Source: Allofrancisella guangzhouensis (GTDB lineage: Bacteria > Pseudomonadota > Gammaproteobacteria > Francisellales > Francisellaceae). From it: a stretch of DNA of 64,000 nt. The notes under the pieces are model-generated. The model was not told the DNA's origin and made no database searches. It saw nothing but the letters and a program-made list of their open reading frames with translations. Positions 26,957-37,441 of this stretch are shown here, piece by piece. The stretch covers positions 248,001-312,000 of the forward strand of contig NZ_CP010427.1 in NCBI RefSeq assembly GCF_000815225.1. Reading direction: 5' to 3'. Within the stretch, counting starts at the first letter, position 1, and each line of letters begins with the position of its first letter. A program made the translations under genes and the position numbers.

Positions 26957-28636
26957 TTAGCCAACAGAAATCCTCTTATATTTAATTTTAGTAACTGCAT
27001 CATACTTATCACCAAGACGGCGTTTTTTATCTTCAATATAAGCATCATAATTACCCTCAAACCATACTACTTCACTATTACCTTCAAAAGCAAGCATATG
27101 TGTAGCAATACGATTTAAAAACCATCTATCATGTGAGATAACCATAATACAACCAGGAAACGCTAAAATAGCTTCTTCTAGAGCTCTTAATGTTTCTACA
27201 TCTAGATCGTTTGTTGGTTCATCTAGTAAGATAACATTACCACCACTTCTAAGTAGCTTAGCAAGATGAACACGGTTTCTCTCACCGCCAGAAAGTTGCG
27301 AAATATATTTCTGCTGATCTGCACCTTTAAAGTTAAACCTACCAACATATTGGCGTGATGGAATTGTAAATTTACCGACTGAAATTACATCTAAACCATC
27401 AGCAATCTCCTCCCATACAGTTTTGCTATCATCTAGAGCATCGCGAGACTGATCTACATATGCTAAATGTACAGTTTCACCAATCTCAATATTTCCAGCA
27501 TCTGGAGTCTCTTGTCCTGTAATCATCTTAAATAAAGTTGACTTACCAGCACCATTAGCACCAATAATACCTACTATAGAACCAGGATACACATCCATAT
27601 TTAAACCATCAATTAAGAGTTTATCGTCATATGATTTAACAATATCTTTTACTTTGATGACATTATTACCTAAACGCTCTCCAGGTGGGATATATAGCTC
27701 TTGTGTTTCATTTCTTTTTTGGAACTCTTGTGAGCTTAATTCGTCAAATTTTGCAAGTCTAGCTTTTGATTTAGCTTGACGGCCTTTGGCATTTTGACGA
27801 ACCCACTCTAATTCTTCTTTAAGAGCTTTTTGGTGAGATGATTCACGCTTTTCTTCCATTTCTAAGCGCTTCTGTTTTTGCTCAAGCCATTCTGAATAAT
27901 TACCTTTAAATGGTATACCTTCACCACGATCTAGCTCTAGAATCCACTCAGCAACATTATCTAGGAAATATCTATCATGGGTAATAGCAACAACTGTGCC
28001 TTTGTATTCAGCTAAGAATTTCTCAAGCCATGCTACAGATTCAGCATCTAAATGGTTGGTAGGCTCATCTAATAATAAAATATCAGGAGCTGATAATAAC
28101 AATTTACATAAAGCTACACGACGAGCTTCACCACCAGATAATTTAGTAACATCAGCATTCCAAGGCGGTAAACGTAAAGCTTCTGCAGCTACTTCAAGCT
28201 TACGATCTATTTCCCAAGCACCAGCAGTATCTATAGCATTTTGTAACTCCCCTTGTTCTTCTAGAAGTTTTGCTATTTCATCGTCAGACATTGGCTCACA
28301 GAACTTCATACTAATTTCATCAAATCTTGTAAGCATATCTTTTAAGTGAGAAAGAGATTCTTCAACATTCCCACGAACATCTTTTGTAGAATCTAGTTTA
28401 GGCTCCTGTGGTAAATAACCTATTTTCACTCCTTTACGAGGAGCTGCTTCGCCAACTATCTCAGTGTCAAGACCAGCCATAATTCTAAGCAATGTAGATT
28501 TACCTGAACCATTTAAACCAAGCACCCCAATTTTTGCACCATCAAAGAAAGATAATGAAATATCTTTGAGTATGTATTTGTTAGGTGGCACAACTTTACC
28601 CACTCTATGCATAGAGTATATATATTTTTCAGCCAT
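26957..28636 (-). CDS. ettA: Energy-dependent translational throttle protein EttA (ABC-F)
   Basis: The 559-residue soluble protein contains two ABC ATPase domains. Walker A motifs are G-L-N-G-S-G-K-S-T (near 40) and G-A-N-G-A-G-K-S-T (near 358). Signatures are L-S-G-G-E-A-R-R and L-S-G-G-E-R-N-R, and each domain has L-L-D-E-P-T-N. Between them lies the charged P-site tRNA-interaction linker with [12 protein letters not shown]. There are no membrane segments. Length and linker match EttA, which binds the ribosomal E site and gates the first elongation cycle in response to the ATP/ADP ratio. Confidence 0.95.
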   Translation of the reverse strand: MAEKYIYSMHRVGKVVPPNKYILKDISLSFFDGAKIGVLGLNGSGKSTLLRIMAGLDTEIVGEAAPRKGVKIGYLPQEPKLDSTKDVRGNVEESLSHLKDMLTRFDEISMKFCEPMSDDEIAKLLEEQGELQNAIDTAGAWEIDRKLEVAAEALRLPPWNADVTKLSGGEARRVALCKLLLSAPDILLLDEPTNHLDAESVAWLEKFLAEYKGTVVAITHDRYFLDNVAEWILELDRGEGIPFKGNYSEWLEQKQKRLEMEEKRESSHQKALKEELEWVRQNAKGRQAKSKARLAKFDELSSQEFQKRNETQELYIPPGERLGNNVIKVKDIVKSYDDKLLIDGLNMDVYPGSIVGIIGANGAGKSTLFKMITGQETPDAGNIEIGETVHLAYVDQSRDALDDSKTVWEEIADGLDVISVGKFTIPSRQYVGRFNFKGADQQKYISQLSGGERNRVHLAKLLRSGGNVILLDEPTNDLDVETLRALEEAILAFPGCIMVISHDRWFLNRIATHMLAFEGNSEVVWFEGNYDAYIEDKKRRLGDKYDAVTKIKYKRISVG

Positions 28637-28709
28637 GGAAATTTTTAGAAATGTAATTTAATATATGTAAATTATAGCAGATATACTGAACAAAGATGAG
28701 AGCTTGATA

Positions 28710-28922
28710 TTATTTTTCGTAACCAATGTATTCTACATAGTCATTAGTAACTTCAAACTTAAATATCACTAGTCTAAACCTAAATACAAAAGATCCTTCT
28801 TTTATCTCTTCGTTACTTACTCTAACAAGTATTTCATTTTTTAAAGACTCATCTGTATACCTACATAAGTCAAACAAGTTTTTAAAATCACTGTAAAGTT
28901 TTTCAAAATTTATAACTTCCAT
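28710..28922 (-). CDS. Small hypothetical protein
   Basis: This 70-residue frame stands alone between ettA and trpD. A possible AAGGA ribosome site lies about 10 bases before the ATG. The peptide mixes a helical N-terminal half with a strand-rich end (F-R-F-R-L-V-I-F-K-F-E-V) and closes with aromatic residues, so it could be a small alpha/beta domain. I know no family for it. Its composition looks coding, and no larger gene overlaps it. Confidence 0.5.
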   Translation of the reverse strand: MEVINFEKLYSDFKNLFDLCRYTDESLKNEILVRVSNEEIKEGSFVFRFRLVIFKFEVTNDYVEYIGYEK

Positions 28923-29057
28923 AATTTAAACAATCCTTGATAAGGTCTATTTTAAATTGAGATTATAACAGCTGTCATAAAACCTGTTTACAAAAATTAG
29001 ACACTCTCATTTTTAATAATTATCTTTCAACTATTTAATAAATCTTAAGCAGTTTTT

Positions 29058-30065
29058 TTATTTTATAGCTTTTAATTTTACTAATGTTTCATAACACTCA
29101 CCAGATTTTATAAGGGCTAGAATATTTTTAGTGTTTTCTACTAAATTATTTTTATCAAAAAGTTTCATCGTTAAAGCAACGTTAACTGCCACAGCATTAT
29201 TTTGTGCTTGTGTACCTTCACCTAGTAATATTTGCTTTATAATTTCAGAATTTTCCTCTGGAGAGCCTCCTTGGAGTTCTTTAATATCAAAAATATCTAT
29301 ACCAAAGTCACTCGATTTTAATATATATTCTTTTATACCATTTTTATAAACTTCTGCAACATAAGTTATATCATGTATAGCTACTTCATCTAAACCACTT
29401 CCGTGTACTACTATAGCTTTTTGTATATTCATTTGAGATAGAGTTTTTGCCATTGGCAAAATTAAATCTTTAGAATAAACCCCTATCAGAGCCTTTTTAG
29501 GGCGAGCAGGGTTTATTAAAGGTCCTAGAATATTAAATATTGTTCTAGTTTTTAGTATAGATCTAGCTTCTTTAACATATTTAAAACCATCATTATAAAA
29601 GGGAGCAAATAAAAACCCCAAATTATTTTCTTCTATACTTTTTTTAGTTTTCTCAGGTGAAAGATTTATATTTACATCTAACGTTTCCAACAAATCAAAA
29701 GAGCCTGATTTACTAGAGACACTTCTACCTCCATGTTTTGCAACTTTATAACCTGCTGTAGCTGCTACAATTGCAGCTGTAGTTGATATATTGATAGTAT
29801 TAAATCCATCTCCACCTGTGCCTACAATATCTACTATATCACCTTCTATTTTTGGAAATTTTTTAGCATTATCTATCAAAGCTTCGGCTGCCGCAGCAAT
29901 TTCTGTAGGTGTTTCTTTTTTTAGCTTAAGGGCAGTTAAAATACTAGTTTGTAAAGCTACAGGAATTTCACCCTTTATAAAAAAATCAAATAACTGATAA
30001 CTTTCTTTATACGTCAAATCTTCTAAATTATAAAGCTTATTTTTAATACTGTCTAAACTAATCAT
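29058..30065 (-). CDS. trpD: Anthranilate phosphoribosyltransferase
   Basis: The 335-residue protein has the TrpD nucleotide and PRPP site [17 protein letters not shown] (about 78-94), followed by [12 protein letters not shown]. It moves a phosphoribosyl group onto anthranilate, the second step of tryptophan synthesis. Its ATG overlaps the trpG stop by 8 bases, so translation is probably coupled. It is the last gene of a three-gene trpEGD unit; trpC, trpF, trpB and trpA are not in the window. Confidence 0.95.
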   Translation of the reverse strand: MISLDSIKNKLYNLEDLTYKESYQLFDFFIKGEIPVALQTSILTALKLKKETPTEIAAAAEALIDNAKKFPKIEGDIVDIVGTGGDGFNTINISTTAAIVAATAGYKVAKHGGRSVSSKSGSFDLLETLDVNINLSPEKTKKSIEENNLGFLFAPFYNDGFKYVKEARSILKTRTIFNILGPLINPARPKKALIGVYSKDLILPMAKTLSQMNIQKAIVVHGSGLDEVAIHDITYVAEVYKNGIKEYILKSSDFGIDIFDIKELQGGSPEENSEIIKQILLGEGTQAQNNAVAVNVALTMKLFDKNNLVENTKNILALIKSGECYETLVKLKAIK

Positions 30066-30639
30066 TTTGTACCCAATTTATAATATTTGCTAAAAGTTTT
30101 GTTCCTTGAATTGTCATTATTGATTCTGGGTGAAACTGTAAACCGCAAATTTTGTTTTCGTCATCTACTACAGCCATTACTAAATCATTTACCTCAGCTA
30201 TAATTTTTAAACTTATCGGTACTTTAACAGCTACTAGAGAATGGTATCTAGCGACTGTTAAAGGAGAATCTAAACCTTTAAAAATAATATGGTCATTGAG
30301 TTTAATCCTAGCTATTTTACCATGTACAATTTCATTAGCATGAGAAACTATCCCTCCATATGCTTCAACAATAGCTTGATGTCCTAAACATATACCTATT
30401 ACAGGTACTTTACCTTTTATTTGCGATATTAAAGGGATAATATTCCCCGCTTGGCTAGGATTACCGGGACCTGGTGAGATAACAACTATAGGATTTTTTG
30501 TAACATTTATTTTATCTAATAAGAATCCTATATCAATATTGTTTCTGTAAACTTCTACTTGGTTACCTAAAGATTTAAATTCATCCACTAAGTTATAAGA
30601 AAAAGAATCAAAATTATCTATAAATATGATATTAGCCAT
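30058..30639 (-). CDS. trpG: Anthranilate synthase glutaminase component
   Basis: This 193-residue class I amidotransferase opens with [12 protein letters not shown], the anthranilate and aminodeoxychorismate synthase mark. Nucleophile Cys is in G-I-C-L-G-H-Q, and His and Glu are in F-H-P-E-S. It supplies ammonia to TrpE. The frame can begin at 30657, but the ATG at 30639 has GGAG 5-6 bases before it, inside the end of trpE, and gives the standard N-terminus. In many bacteria such a subunit also serves folate synthesis; a role beyond tryptophan is not excluded. Confidence 0.93.
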   Translation of the reverse strand: MANIIFIDNFDSFSYNLVDEFKSLGNQVEVYRNNIDIGFLLDKINVTKNPIVVISPGPGNPSQAGNIIPLISQIKGKVPVIGICLGHQAIVEAYGGIVSHANEIVHGKIARIKLNDHIIFKGLDSPLTVARYHSLVAVKVPISLKIIAEVNDLVMAVVDDENKICGLQFHPESIMTIQGTKLLANIINWVQND

Positions 30640-32182
30640 GCGATTCTCCATGTACATTTTTAATAGCTGATATTACCGCTTGTGCTTTAGTTATTGTTTC
30701 ATCAGCTTCTGCTATTGGTATAGAATCTAAAACAACTCCTGCTCCTGCTTGAATTTCAGCGATACCATTTTCAACGTAAGCAGAACGAATAACTATACAA
30801 CTATCTAAATCACCATAACCATTTAAATACCCAACAGCTCCACCATAGCTACCTCTTGTTTGCTGTTCAACTTTGGATATTAACTGCATAGCTTTTATTT
30901 TAGGAGCTCCAGTAAGGGTACCCATATTCATACATGCTTGGTAGGCATGTAAAGCATCTAAATCATCAGCTAATTGCCCAACTACTCTAGATACCAAATG
31001 CATTACATGACTATATCTGTCTACTTTTAGTAGATCAGCTAAAAAACGTGTTCCTGTCTTAGATATTCTAGCAATATCATTTCTTGCTAAATCAACTAAC
31101 ATCATATGTTCAGCATTTTCTTTAGTATCTAACCTAAGTTCTAGCTCTATACGGCTATCTAAATCATGATTTATACTACCATCAGGATTTTCACCTCTAC
31201 GGCGAGTACCGGCTATAGGATATATTTCTACTTGATTAGTTTCAGTTTCATATTTTAAAGCGCTTTCTGGAGATGCTCCAAATAATATAAAATCTTCATC
31301 TTGCATGTAAAACATATATGGACTGGGATTCGTACGCTTAAGTTCTTTGTAAACTTCTAAAGAATTTTGACATGGCAAAAAAAAACTTCTTGACGGAACT
31401 ATTTGAAATATATCGCCATTAATAATATGAGTTTTTAATTTATCTACCACATTACAAAATTCTCTGTCATTTATAGATATTTGTGGTTCTAAATCTTTTA
31501 TTTTAGTTACTGGTGTTTGAAAATCATGATTAAGACTTTTCTTTATTTCTTCAAAGCTTTTATCCAATTGACTTTGCATTTTTTCATTAAAGCTATTTGT
31601 CTGGATAAATGATTTTTTTTTCTGGTGATCACTAACTAAAATAGTTTCTGCTAAATAAAAAACATAATCTGGACATTTATTTTTTCTTTCTACTTCACCT
31701 ATATCTTCAAAACTTCCTACTAAATCATAGGCAAATAACCCAGCTAAAAACACACTATACTCATTAGCTATTTCAAAGCTATCCTTTATTAACCTTAAAG
31801 CGTCGAATACAGAATTTTGCTTAAGTTTTTGATACTCATTTAGATTAATAAATTTATCGTTTTCAAAAACTAGAACTAACTGATCCTTTGAAAAAAGGTC
31901 ATATTTAATACCCCCGTCAAGGTTTTTAGTTATAGATTGTATCGCGTACTCACCATTATTTGATAAAGCTTTTATAACTACTTTATTAGCTATACATGAT
32001 ACCCTTAAAGCACTATTTATTATTAAAATGCTTTTTAATCTATCCTTAGTAGTTATTTCTGCTGATTCTAATAAAATATTATTTTTTTTATCGATACAAC
32101 TATTAGCGAAACATTTATTAAGATCTTTTTGGTAATCTATATCATATAATTTTGATATTAAACAATTTTTGTATAAAACCAT
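30632..32182 (-). CDS. trpE: Anthranilate synthase component I
   Basis: The 516-residue protein belongs to the chorismate-utilising family. An N-terminal L-L-E-S (37-40) is the tryptophan feedback-binding motif. The catalytic half has D-I-F-Q-I-V-P-S-R, then I-A-G-T-R-R-R-G and G-A-P-K-I-K-A-M-Q. It makes anthranilate from chorismate with TrpG ammonia. It is first in the trpEGD unit. Upstream, two tRNA genes lie on the same strand. I saw no leader peptide with Trp codons and no attenuator, so control is probably by feedback or another mechanism. Confidence 0.95.
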   Translation of the reverse strand: MVLYKNCLISKLYDIDYQKDLNKCFANSCIDKKNNILLESAEITTKDRLKSILIINSALRVSCIANKVVIKALSNNGEYAIQSITKNLDGGIKYDLFSKDQLVLVFENDKFINLNEYQKLKQNSVFDALRLIKDSFEIANEYSVFLAGLFAYDLVGSFEDIGEVERKNKCPDYVFYLAETILVSDHQKKKSFIQTNSFNEKMQSQLDKSFEEIKKSLNHDFQTPVTKIKDLEPQISINDREFCNVVDKLKTHIINGDIFQIVPSRSFFLPCQNSLEVYKELKRTNPSPYMFYMQDEDFILFGASPESALKYETETNQVEIYPIAGTRRRGENPDGSINHDLDSRIELELRLDTKENAEHMMLVDLARNDIARISKTGTRFLADLLKVDRYSHVMHLVSRVVGQLADDLDALHAYQACMNMGTLTGAPKIKAMQLISKVEQQTRGSYGGAVGYLNGYGDLDSCIVIRSAYVENGIAEIQAGAGVVLDSIPIAEADETITKAQAVISAIKNVHGESHG

Positions 32183-32324
32183 ACTAACTCATGTGGTTTA
32201 AACAGAATAACTTAAATAATAACAAAAAACTTAGATAAAAAAACATATTTTAAGGTTTAGTATTAAATATCAGAAGTAAAAAGGGGAAAAACTGAATTTA
32301 AAAACTAAACCTCAAAGATAAATA

Positions 32325-32401
32325 TGGCGGAATGGACGGGACTCGAACCCGCGACCCCCTGCGTGACAGGCAGGTATTCTAACCAACTGAACTACCACTC
32401 C
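32325..32401 (-). tRNA. tRNA-Asp (GTC)
   Basis: On the minus strand the 77 bases fold as a standard cloverleaf. The acceptor GGAGTGG pairs with CCATTCC, the anticodon stem-loop CCTGC-CTGTCAC-GCAGG gives GTC, and the T loop is GTTCGAGTC. The 3' CCA is encoded. It lies 4 bases downstream of tRNA-Thr and the two probably share a transcript. Confidence 0.97.
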
Positions 32402-32405
32402 GTTA

Positions 32406-32481
<76 letters not shown>

Positions 32482-32544
32482 GACTATGAGTTAGTATTAT
32501 AGCTTTTTAAAATTAGCTGTCAACTAAGTTTTTATATTTTTTTT

Positions 32545-34041
32545 TTAATTTAATGGAATTATATCGTATTGGTTGTATATATGACTAGTTTCAGCTTTTA
32601 AGTGAATATTTTTACCTATTTCTAACTCCAATTCTCCAAGCCATATAGATTCTTCTTTTTGTATATAATCAATTATTTTTTCAGATGAAATTAAAAGAAA
32701 CCCATTGTAGGTAGGATAGTTTTTAGATTCAGACTTTATCTCTCTAAAAATATCATAACAGATTGTTTGTAATGTTTTAGTACTACCTTTACCATTACAA
32801 TATTCACATGGCTGACATAATGTCCTAGAGAGACTTTCATGAACCCTTTTTCTAGTCATTTCGACTAAACCTAACTCTGATATATCACTAACCTGTGTTT
32901 TTGCTTTATCAAGTTCTAATTCTTTCTTTAAAGCTTCTAAAACTTGAGTTTTATGTGATTCATCCATCATATCTATAAAATCTATAATTATGATCCCCCC
33001 AAGATTTCTTAATCTAAGCTGTCTAGCTATTTCTTTTGTTGCTTCTAGATTTGTCTTAAATATAGTTTCCTCTAGATTTTTAGAACCTATAAAACCGCCT
33101 GTATTTATATCTATAGTTATCATAGCTTCAGTTTGTTCTATAACTAAATAACCACCTGATTTTAGATACACGGTTTTTTCCAAAGCTTTATTTATCTCTG
33201 TATCTATATCAAACTCTTCGAAAATATTATGTTTTTGGTAAAGCTCTATTTTATCTCTAAGTCCAGGAATATATCTGTCGGCAAAGTGGCAAATTTCTTT
33301 ATAGGAGTCGATATTATCTACTAATATTTTATGTGGATTATCGTTAGCAAATATATTTATTGTTTTTATTATCAAACTAAAATCTTCATACACTACACCT
33401 GGTTTAATAATAGTACTAGAATTATCCAAGATATCTTGCCATAAATTATTTAAAAACTTTATATCATTTTGCAAGTCCTCAAAGCTAGCCCCTTCTGCAG
33501 CTGTTCTTAATATATAACCACGAGGGTTTTCACTCATTGTTATTTTTTGAATTGTTTCTAATAACCTTTGTTTTTCTTCTTGGCTAGTTATTTTTAATGA
33601 TATCCCTATATGATCTAGATCAGGCAAAAATACTAAAAATCTTGATGATACTGATAAATGAGAAGTAAGTTTAACGCCTTTATTACCTATACTTTCTTTA
33701 ACTACTTGAACAAGTACTTCCTGACCTTCACGTAACCATTTATTTATATCTTCTTTGTTTAATTTGTTAAGTTTAACTTTTTCATCTTGTTCTTGGTCTT
33801 CTTTTTCCAAAGGTAAAACTTCAGATAAATGTAAAAAACCAGCTTTTTCTAAACCTAAATCAACAAAAGCTGCTTGCATTCCAGGTAAGACTCTTATTAT
33901 TTTACCTTTATAAATATTTCCAACAATTCTTTTTCTATCATCTCTTTCTATAAAAATTTCTTTTAAAAGATTATTTTCTTTGATAGCTATTCTTTGTTCA
34001 TAATTGTTAATGTTTAAAAAGATTTCTGTATTTATAGACAT
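32545..34041 (-). CDS. rng: Ribonuclease G
   Basis: This 498-residue protein of the RNase E/G family lacks the long C-terminal scaffold of RNase E. An S1 domain (about residues 38-130) contains G-N-I-Y-K-G-K-I and A-F-V-D-L-G. The catalytic domain has I-D-I-N-T-G-G-F and I-I-I-D-F-I-D-M, holding the magnesium aspartates. The zinc-link cysteines appear as C-Q-P-C-E-Y-C near residue 405. It processes 16S rRNA 5' ends and decays some mRNAs. It sits directly beside the origin region, reading away from dnaA. Confidence 0.92.
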   Translation of the reverse strand: MSINTEIFLNINNYEQRIAIKENNLLKEIFIERDDRKRIVGNIYKGKIIRVLPGMQAAFVDLGLEKAGFLHLSEVLPLEKEDQEQDEKVKLNKLNKEDINKWLREGQEVLVQVVKESIGNKGVKLTSHLSVSSRFLVFLPDLDHIGISLKITSQEEKQRLLETIQKITMSENPRGYILRTAAEGASFEDLQNDIKFLNNLWQDILDNSSTIIKPGVVYEDFSLIIKTINIFANDNPHKILVDNIDSYKEICHFADRYIPGLRDKIELYQKHNIFEEFDIDTEINKALEKTVYLKSGGYLVIEQTEAMITIDINTGGFIGSKNLEETIFKTNLEATKEIARQLRLRNLGGIIIIDFIDMMDESHKTQVLEALKKELELDKAKTQVSDISELGLVEMTRKRVHESLSRTLCQPCEYCNGKGSTKTLQTICYDIFREIKSESKNYPTYNGFLLISSEKIIDYIQKEESIWLGELELEIGKNIHLKAETSHIYNQYDIIPLN

Positions 34042-34520
34042 ATCTTTTAAAATTCTTTTTTATTAACAATTATTATATACAAAAAAATTTTCTTTTTTTT
34101 AAAACCTCTTTTTTTAGTTTCTCCTAATTATATAAAGTTAATTATTCTTCTTTTATATTATTATTTATTACTATGAGAAAAAGTGTGGATACTTTTATTA
34201 AAACCTTTTAAATAAAGGGTTTAAGACTTATAAGAAAGTAAGTATAAGCATGTAAAAACTAACTAAAAAAGAGCTGAATAAAAATGTGGATAATAAGTAA
34301 CCAGATTTATCAACAAAAATATCAACATATTTGTGAATAAGTTTAACAACAATAAATTAAACGCTTTACAAACAATTTAGTCCACATAATTATCCACAAG
34401 GCGCGATAAACTAGTTTGCTTATTTTTCAAAGTTCTAATACAATTTAGAGCTAATTGAAACACACCCCGGAAGTTGTTAACTGAAATTTTATTAATGGTT
34501 TTGGTTATTTTTTTGTACTT
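34042..34520. other. Candidate chromosomal replication origin (oriC)
   Basis: These 479 bases between rng and dnaA are very AT-rich and hold several DnaA-box-like 9-mers. Perfect TTATCCACA copies are at 34390-34398 (+) and 34285-34293 (-). Near matches are TTATCAACA at 34307-34315, TGTGAATAA at 34332-34340 and TGTGGATAC at 34184-34192. T-rich runs near 34080-34160 could be the unwinding element. One more near match falls in the first codons of dnaA. Box density and position next to dnaA-dnaN make this the likely origin; the region also carries the dnaA promoter. Confidence 0.82.
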
Positions 34521-35999
34521 ATGACTACATGGAATAAATGTTTAAAAAAACTTAAAAAAGACTTATCCACGTTTGAGTATAAAACGTGGATAAAGCCTAT
34601 TACTGTAGTCCAAAACTCAAATTTATTTACAATCTATTGTAATAACGAATATTTTAAGAAACATATAAAAGCAAAATATGGGAACATTATAGTATCTACA
34701 ATTCAAGAGCATCATGGAAATGATTTAGTAGTAGAATACTCTAATGAAAAGTTTTCTGGGGAGTTTACTAATTTAGATAATACTATTTCAGCAGGACCTC
34801 AAGCAAATTTTTTTAGTGTTACAAATGTAGAAATAAAAGATGATATTGAAGATTATAAATCTGTAATACCTGAGACTAAAAAAAACAAAAAGCTTAAAAA
34901 AATAAAACCACCTCAAGAATTATTTGGTTTTGATGAAGCTATGTTAATAACAGCAAAAGAAGGTGAAGAATATTCTTTTGGATTACCATTAAAAGAAAAA
35001 TACATTTTTGATAGTTTTGTCGTAGGAGACGCTAACAAGATAGCTAGAGCAGCTGCAATGCAAGTGTCTATAAATCCAGGCAGATTACATAACCCTTTAT
35101 TTATATATGGCGGAAGCGGGCTTGGTAAGACTCACCTTATGCAAGCTATAGGTAATCATGCTAGAGAAGTTAATCCTCAAGCAAAAATCATTTATACGAA
35201 TTCAGAACAATTCATAAAAGATTATGTAAATTCGATACGTTTACAAGACCAAGATGAATTCCAGAGAGTATATAGATCAGCTGATATTCTTTTGATAGAT
35301 GATATTCAGTTTATAGCTGGTAAAGAAGGTACAGCACAAGAATTTTTTCATACTTTTAATTCATTATATGAAAATGGAAAGCAGATAATTTTAACTAGTG
35401 ACAAGTATCCAAACGAAATAGAAGGTTTAGAAGAAAGACTAGTATCACGTTTTGGTTATGGTTTAACAGTATCTGTAGACATGCCAGATTTAGAAACTAG
35501 AATAGCTATTTTGCTAAAAAAAGCTCATGATTTAGGTCAAAAACTACCTAATGAAACAGCAGTGTTTATAGCAGAAAATGTTAGAACTAATGTTCGAGAA
35601 CTAGAAGGGGCATTAAATAGAGTACTTACAACCTCAAGATTTAATTATAAAGAGCCTACTGTAGAAGTAGCTCAATCTTGCCTAAGAGATATAATTAAAA
35701 TCCAAGAGAAGAAAGTAAAAATAGATAATATTCAAAAAGTAGTTGCGGATTTTTATAGAATTAGAGTAAAAGATTTAACTTCTAACCAGAGAAGTAGAAA
35801 TATAGCTAGACCAAGGCAAATAGCCATGAGTTTATCAAGGGAGTTAACATCCCATAGTTTACCTGAGATTGGTAATGCTTTCGGTGGTAGAGATCACACT
35901 ACAGTGATGCATGCAGTCAAAGCAATAACTAAGTTAAGGCAAAGTAACACATCAATTTCTGATGATTATGAGTTGCTTTTGGATAAAATTTCTCGTTAA
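34521..35999 (+). CDS. dnaA: Chromosomal replication initiator DnaA
   Basis: The 492-residue protein has the four DnaA domains. The N-terminal part starts W-x-K-C-L-x-x-L and carries F-x-x-W-I-K-P near 20. A variable linker covers about 90-150. The AAA+ domain has Walker A G-G-S-G-L-G-K-T (197-204) and Walker B L-L-I-D-D-I-Q-F (near 256). The C-terminal DNA-binding domain has the signature G-G-R-D-H-T-T-V-M-H-A. It binds DnaA boxes and opens the origin. The linker is somewhat long and lysine-rich. It is followed by dnaN after 37 bases. Confidence 0.98.
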   Translation: MTTWNKCLKKLKKDLSTFEYKTWIKPITVVQNSNLFTIYCNNEYFKKHIKAKYGNIIVSTIQEHHGNDLVVEYSNEKFSGEFTNLDNTISAGPQANFFSVTNVEIKDDIEDYKSVIPETKKNKKLKKIKPPQELFGFDEAMLITAKEGEEYSFGLPLKEKYIFDSFVVGDANKIARAAAMQVSINPGRLHNPLFIYGGSGLGKTHLMQAIGNHAREVNPQAKIIYTNSEQFIKDYVNSIRLQDQDEFQRVYRSADILLIDDIQFIAGKEGTAQEFFHTFNSLYENGKQIILTSDKYPNEIEGLEERLVSRFGYGLTVSVDMPDLETRIAILLKKAHDLGQKLPNETAVFIAENVRTNVRELEGALNRVLTTSRFNYKEPTVEVAQSCLRDIIKIQEKKVKIDNIQKVVADFYRIRVKDLTSNQRSRNIARPRQIAMSLSRELTSHSLPEIGNAFGGRDHTTVMHAVKAITKLRQSNTSISDDYELLLDKISR

Positions 36000-36036
36000 A
36001 TGAACTTATAATAATTGATAAAAGGGTTTTTTGAAA

Positions 36037-37140
36037 ATGAATTTTGCACTAAATAGAGATGACTTACTAAAACCTTTGCAATCTATGCTATCTATAGCAA
36101 ATAGCAAAAGTCCTATGCCTTTGTTGTCTTGTATTTTATTTGATATAAATGATAATAATTTAAAAATTACAGCTTCTGACCTTGATACAGAGATATCTTG
36201 TGATATTTTCGTTAATTGTGATACACATATAAAATTAGCTTTAAATGCTGATAAAATTTTTAATATAGTTAGAAGTCTCGCAGATAACTCTATAATTGAC
36301 TTTAACATTTGTGATAATAAAGTAACTATTGTTTCTAACAATAGTACTTTTAATCTTATTTCACTAAACACTGATAATTACCCTCTTATTGATAGTAATA
36401 TTAATGAACAGGCAAGCTTTGATTTAACTCAGCAGGATTTTCATCATATTATTTCAAAAGTCGATTTTTCTATGGCTAGTGAAGATACTAGATATTTCTT
36501 AAATGGTATGTTTTGGGAGATAAATTCAAATCTTTTAAGAGCTGTATCTACAGATGGTCACAGAATGTCTATCACAGAAGCTATAATTGATAGTAAAGTA
36601 CTAGACAGTACTAGCCAATCAATTATTCCTAGAAAAGCTATTTTAGAGCTCAAAAAGATAGTAGGTAAAACAGAGCAACCAATAAAAATTTGTCTTGGCA
36701 AAAATTATTTAAAAGCACAATTTGGTAGTTTTAGTTTTATTTCTAAACTTATAGATGGTCGTTACCCTGATTATCAAAAAGTAATTCCTAAAAATAACAC
36801 TAAGCTTCTAGCTGTAGATAAACAGGTATTTAAAAACTCTTTGTTAAGAACGTCTATTCTAGCTAATGATAAATATAAAGGTGTACGTTTAAACATCTCA
36901 GCTGGTCAAATGCTTTTATCTACAAATAACCCAGATAATGAAAAAGCTGAAGATAAAGTTCAAATACAGTATAATGATCAGTCTATAGAAATATGTTTCA
37001 ATTATAGATATTTATTGGACATTATAAATGTTCTTAGTGAAGAAACTATGTCGATATATCTTGATAATCCTAATATGAGCGCTTTAGTAAAAGATGAAAA
37101 AGATAATAGTCTATTTATTATTATGCCAATGAAAATCTAG
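36037..37140 (+). CDS. dnaN: DNA polymerase III sliding clamp (beta subunit)
   Basis: The 367-residue protein has the usual clamp length and three repeated domains. Recognisable blocks are P-L-L-S-C-I-L-F-D near residue 30, D-T-R-Y-F-L-N-G-M near 155, T-D-G-H-R-M near 175, and the C-terminal M-P-M-K-I. The clamp tethers polymerase III and other proteins to DNA. A TTG at 36031 is in frame, but the ATG at 36037 gives the standard N-terminus M-N-F-A-L. It follows dnaA in the canonical order. Confidence 0.97.
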   Translation: MNFALNRDDLLKPLQSMLSIANSKSPMPLLSCILFDINDNNLKITASDLDTEISCDIFVNCDTHIKLALNADKIFNIVRSLADNSIIDFNICDNKVTIVSNNSTFNLISLNTDNYPLIDSNINEQASFDLTQQDFHHIISKVDFSMASEDTRYFLNGMFWEINSNLLRAVSTDGHRMSITEAIIDSKVLDSTSQSIIPRKAILELKKIVGKTEQPIKICLGKNYLKAQFGSFSFISKLIDGRYPDYQKVIPKNNTKLLAVDKQVFKNSLLRTSILANDKYKGVRLNISAGQMLLSTNNPDNEKAEDKVQIQYNDQSIEICFNYRYLLDIINVLSEETMSIYLDNPNMSALVKDEKDNSLFIIMPMKI

Positions 37141-37441
37141 AAATATATATTTACTTCTCTTAGTGTAATTTTAGTTTGTAACAGTCTATTAACGTAAGCT
37201 CAAAATTATTAAATACTAAAATGTCATAAATTTTACAGATATTTTTATTAATATATATCAGAAATTTGGTTTTTTATATTTTTTACTACTGTTAAAAATA
37301 CTCATGTCTTGTTAAAATTTTTTATATAAACTTACAATTTAGACTAGTATACTTATTTATGTAAAACGAGAATGTCTGTTAAATTCAGTTATAGTTATTG
37401 CAGGCAAAATATTATCAAATAAAACTAGTGGAGATTTTGAT
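37141..37441. promoter_or_regulatory. AT-rich region upstream of the chitinase gene
   Basis: About 300 bases separate dnaN from the chitinase gene. The stretch must hold the chitinase promoter, and a GTGGAGA ribosome site precedes the ATG. I saw no repeat, terminator or clear operator in it. Confidence 0.35.

Noticed and set aside
27996-28349. 117-residue open frame opposite ettA
   Set aside because: It lies wholly inside the conserved first ABC domain of ettA on the other strand and shows serine/lysine-rich shadow composition.
32183-32324. Possible trp leader peptide and attenuator upstream of trpE
   Set aside because: No short frame with tandem Trp codons and no terminator/antiterminator pair could be found.
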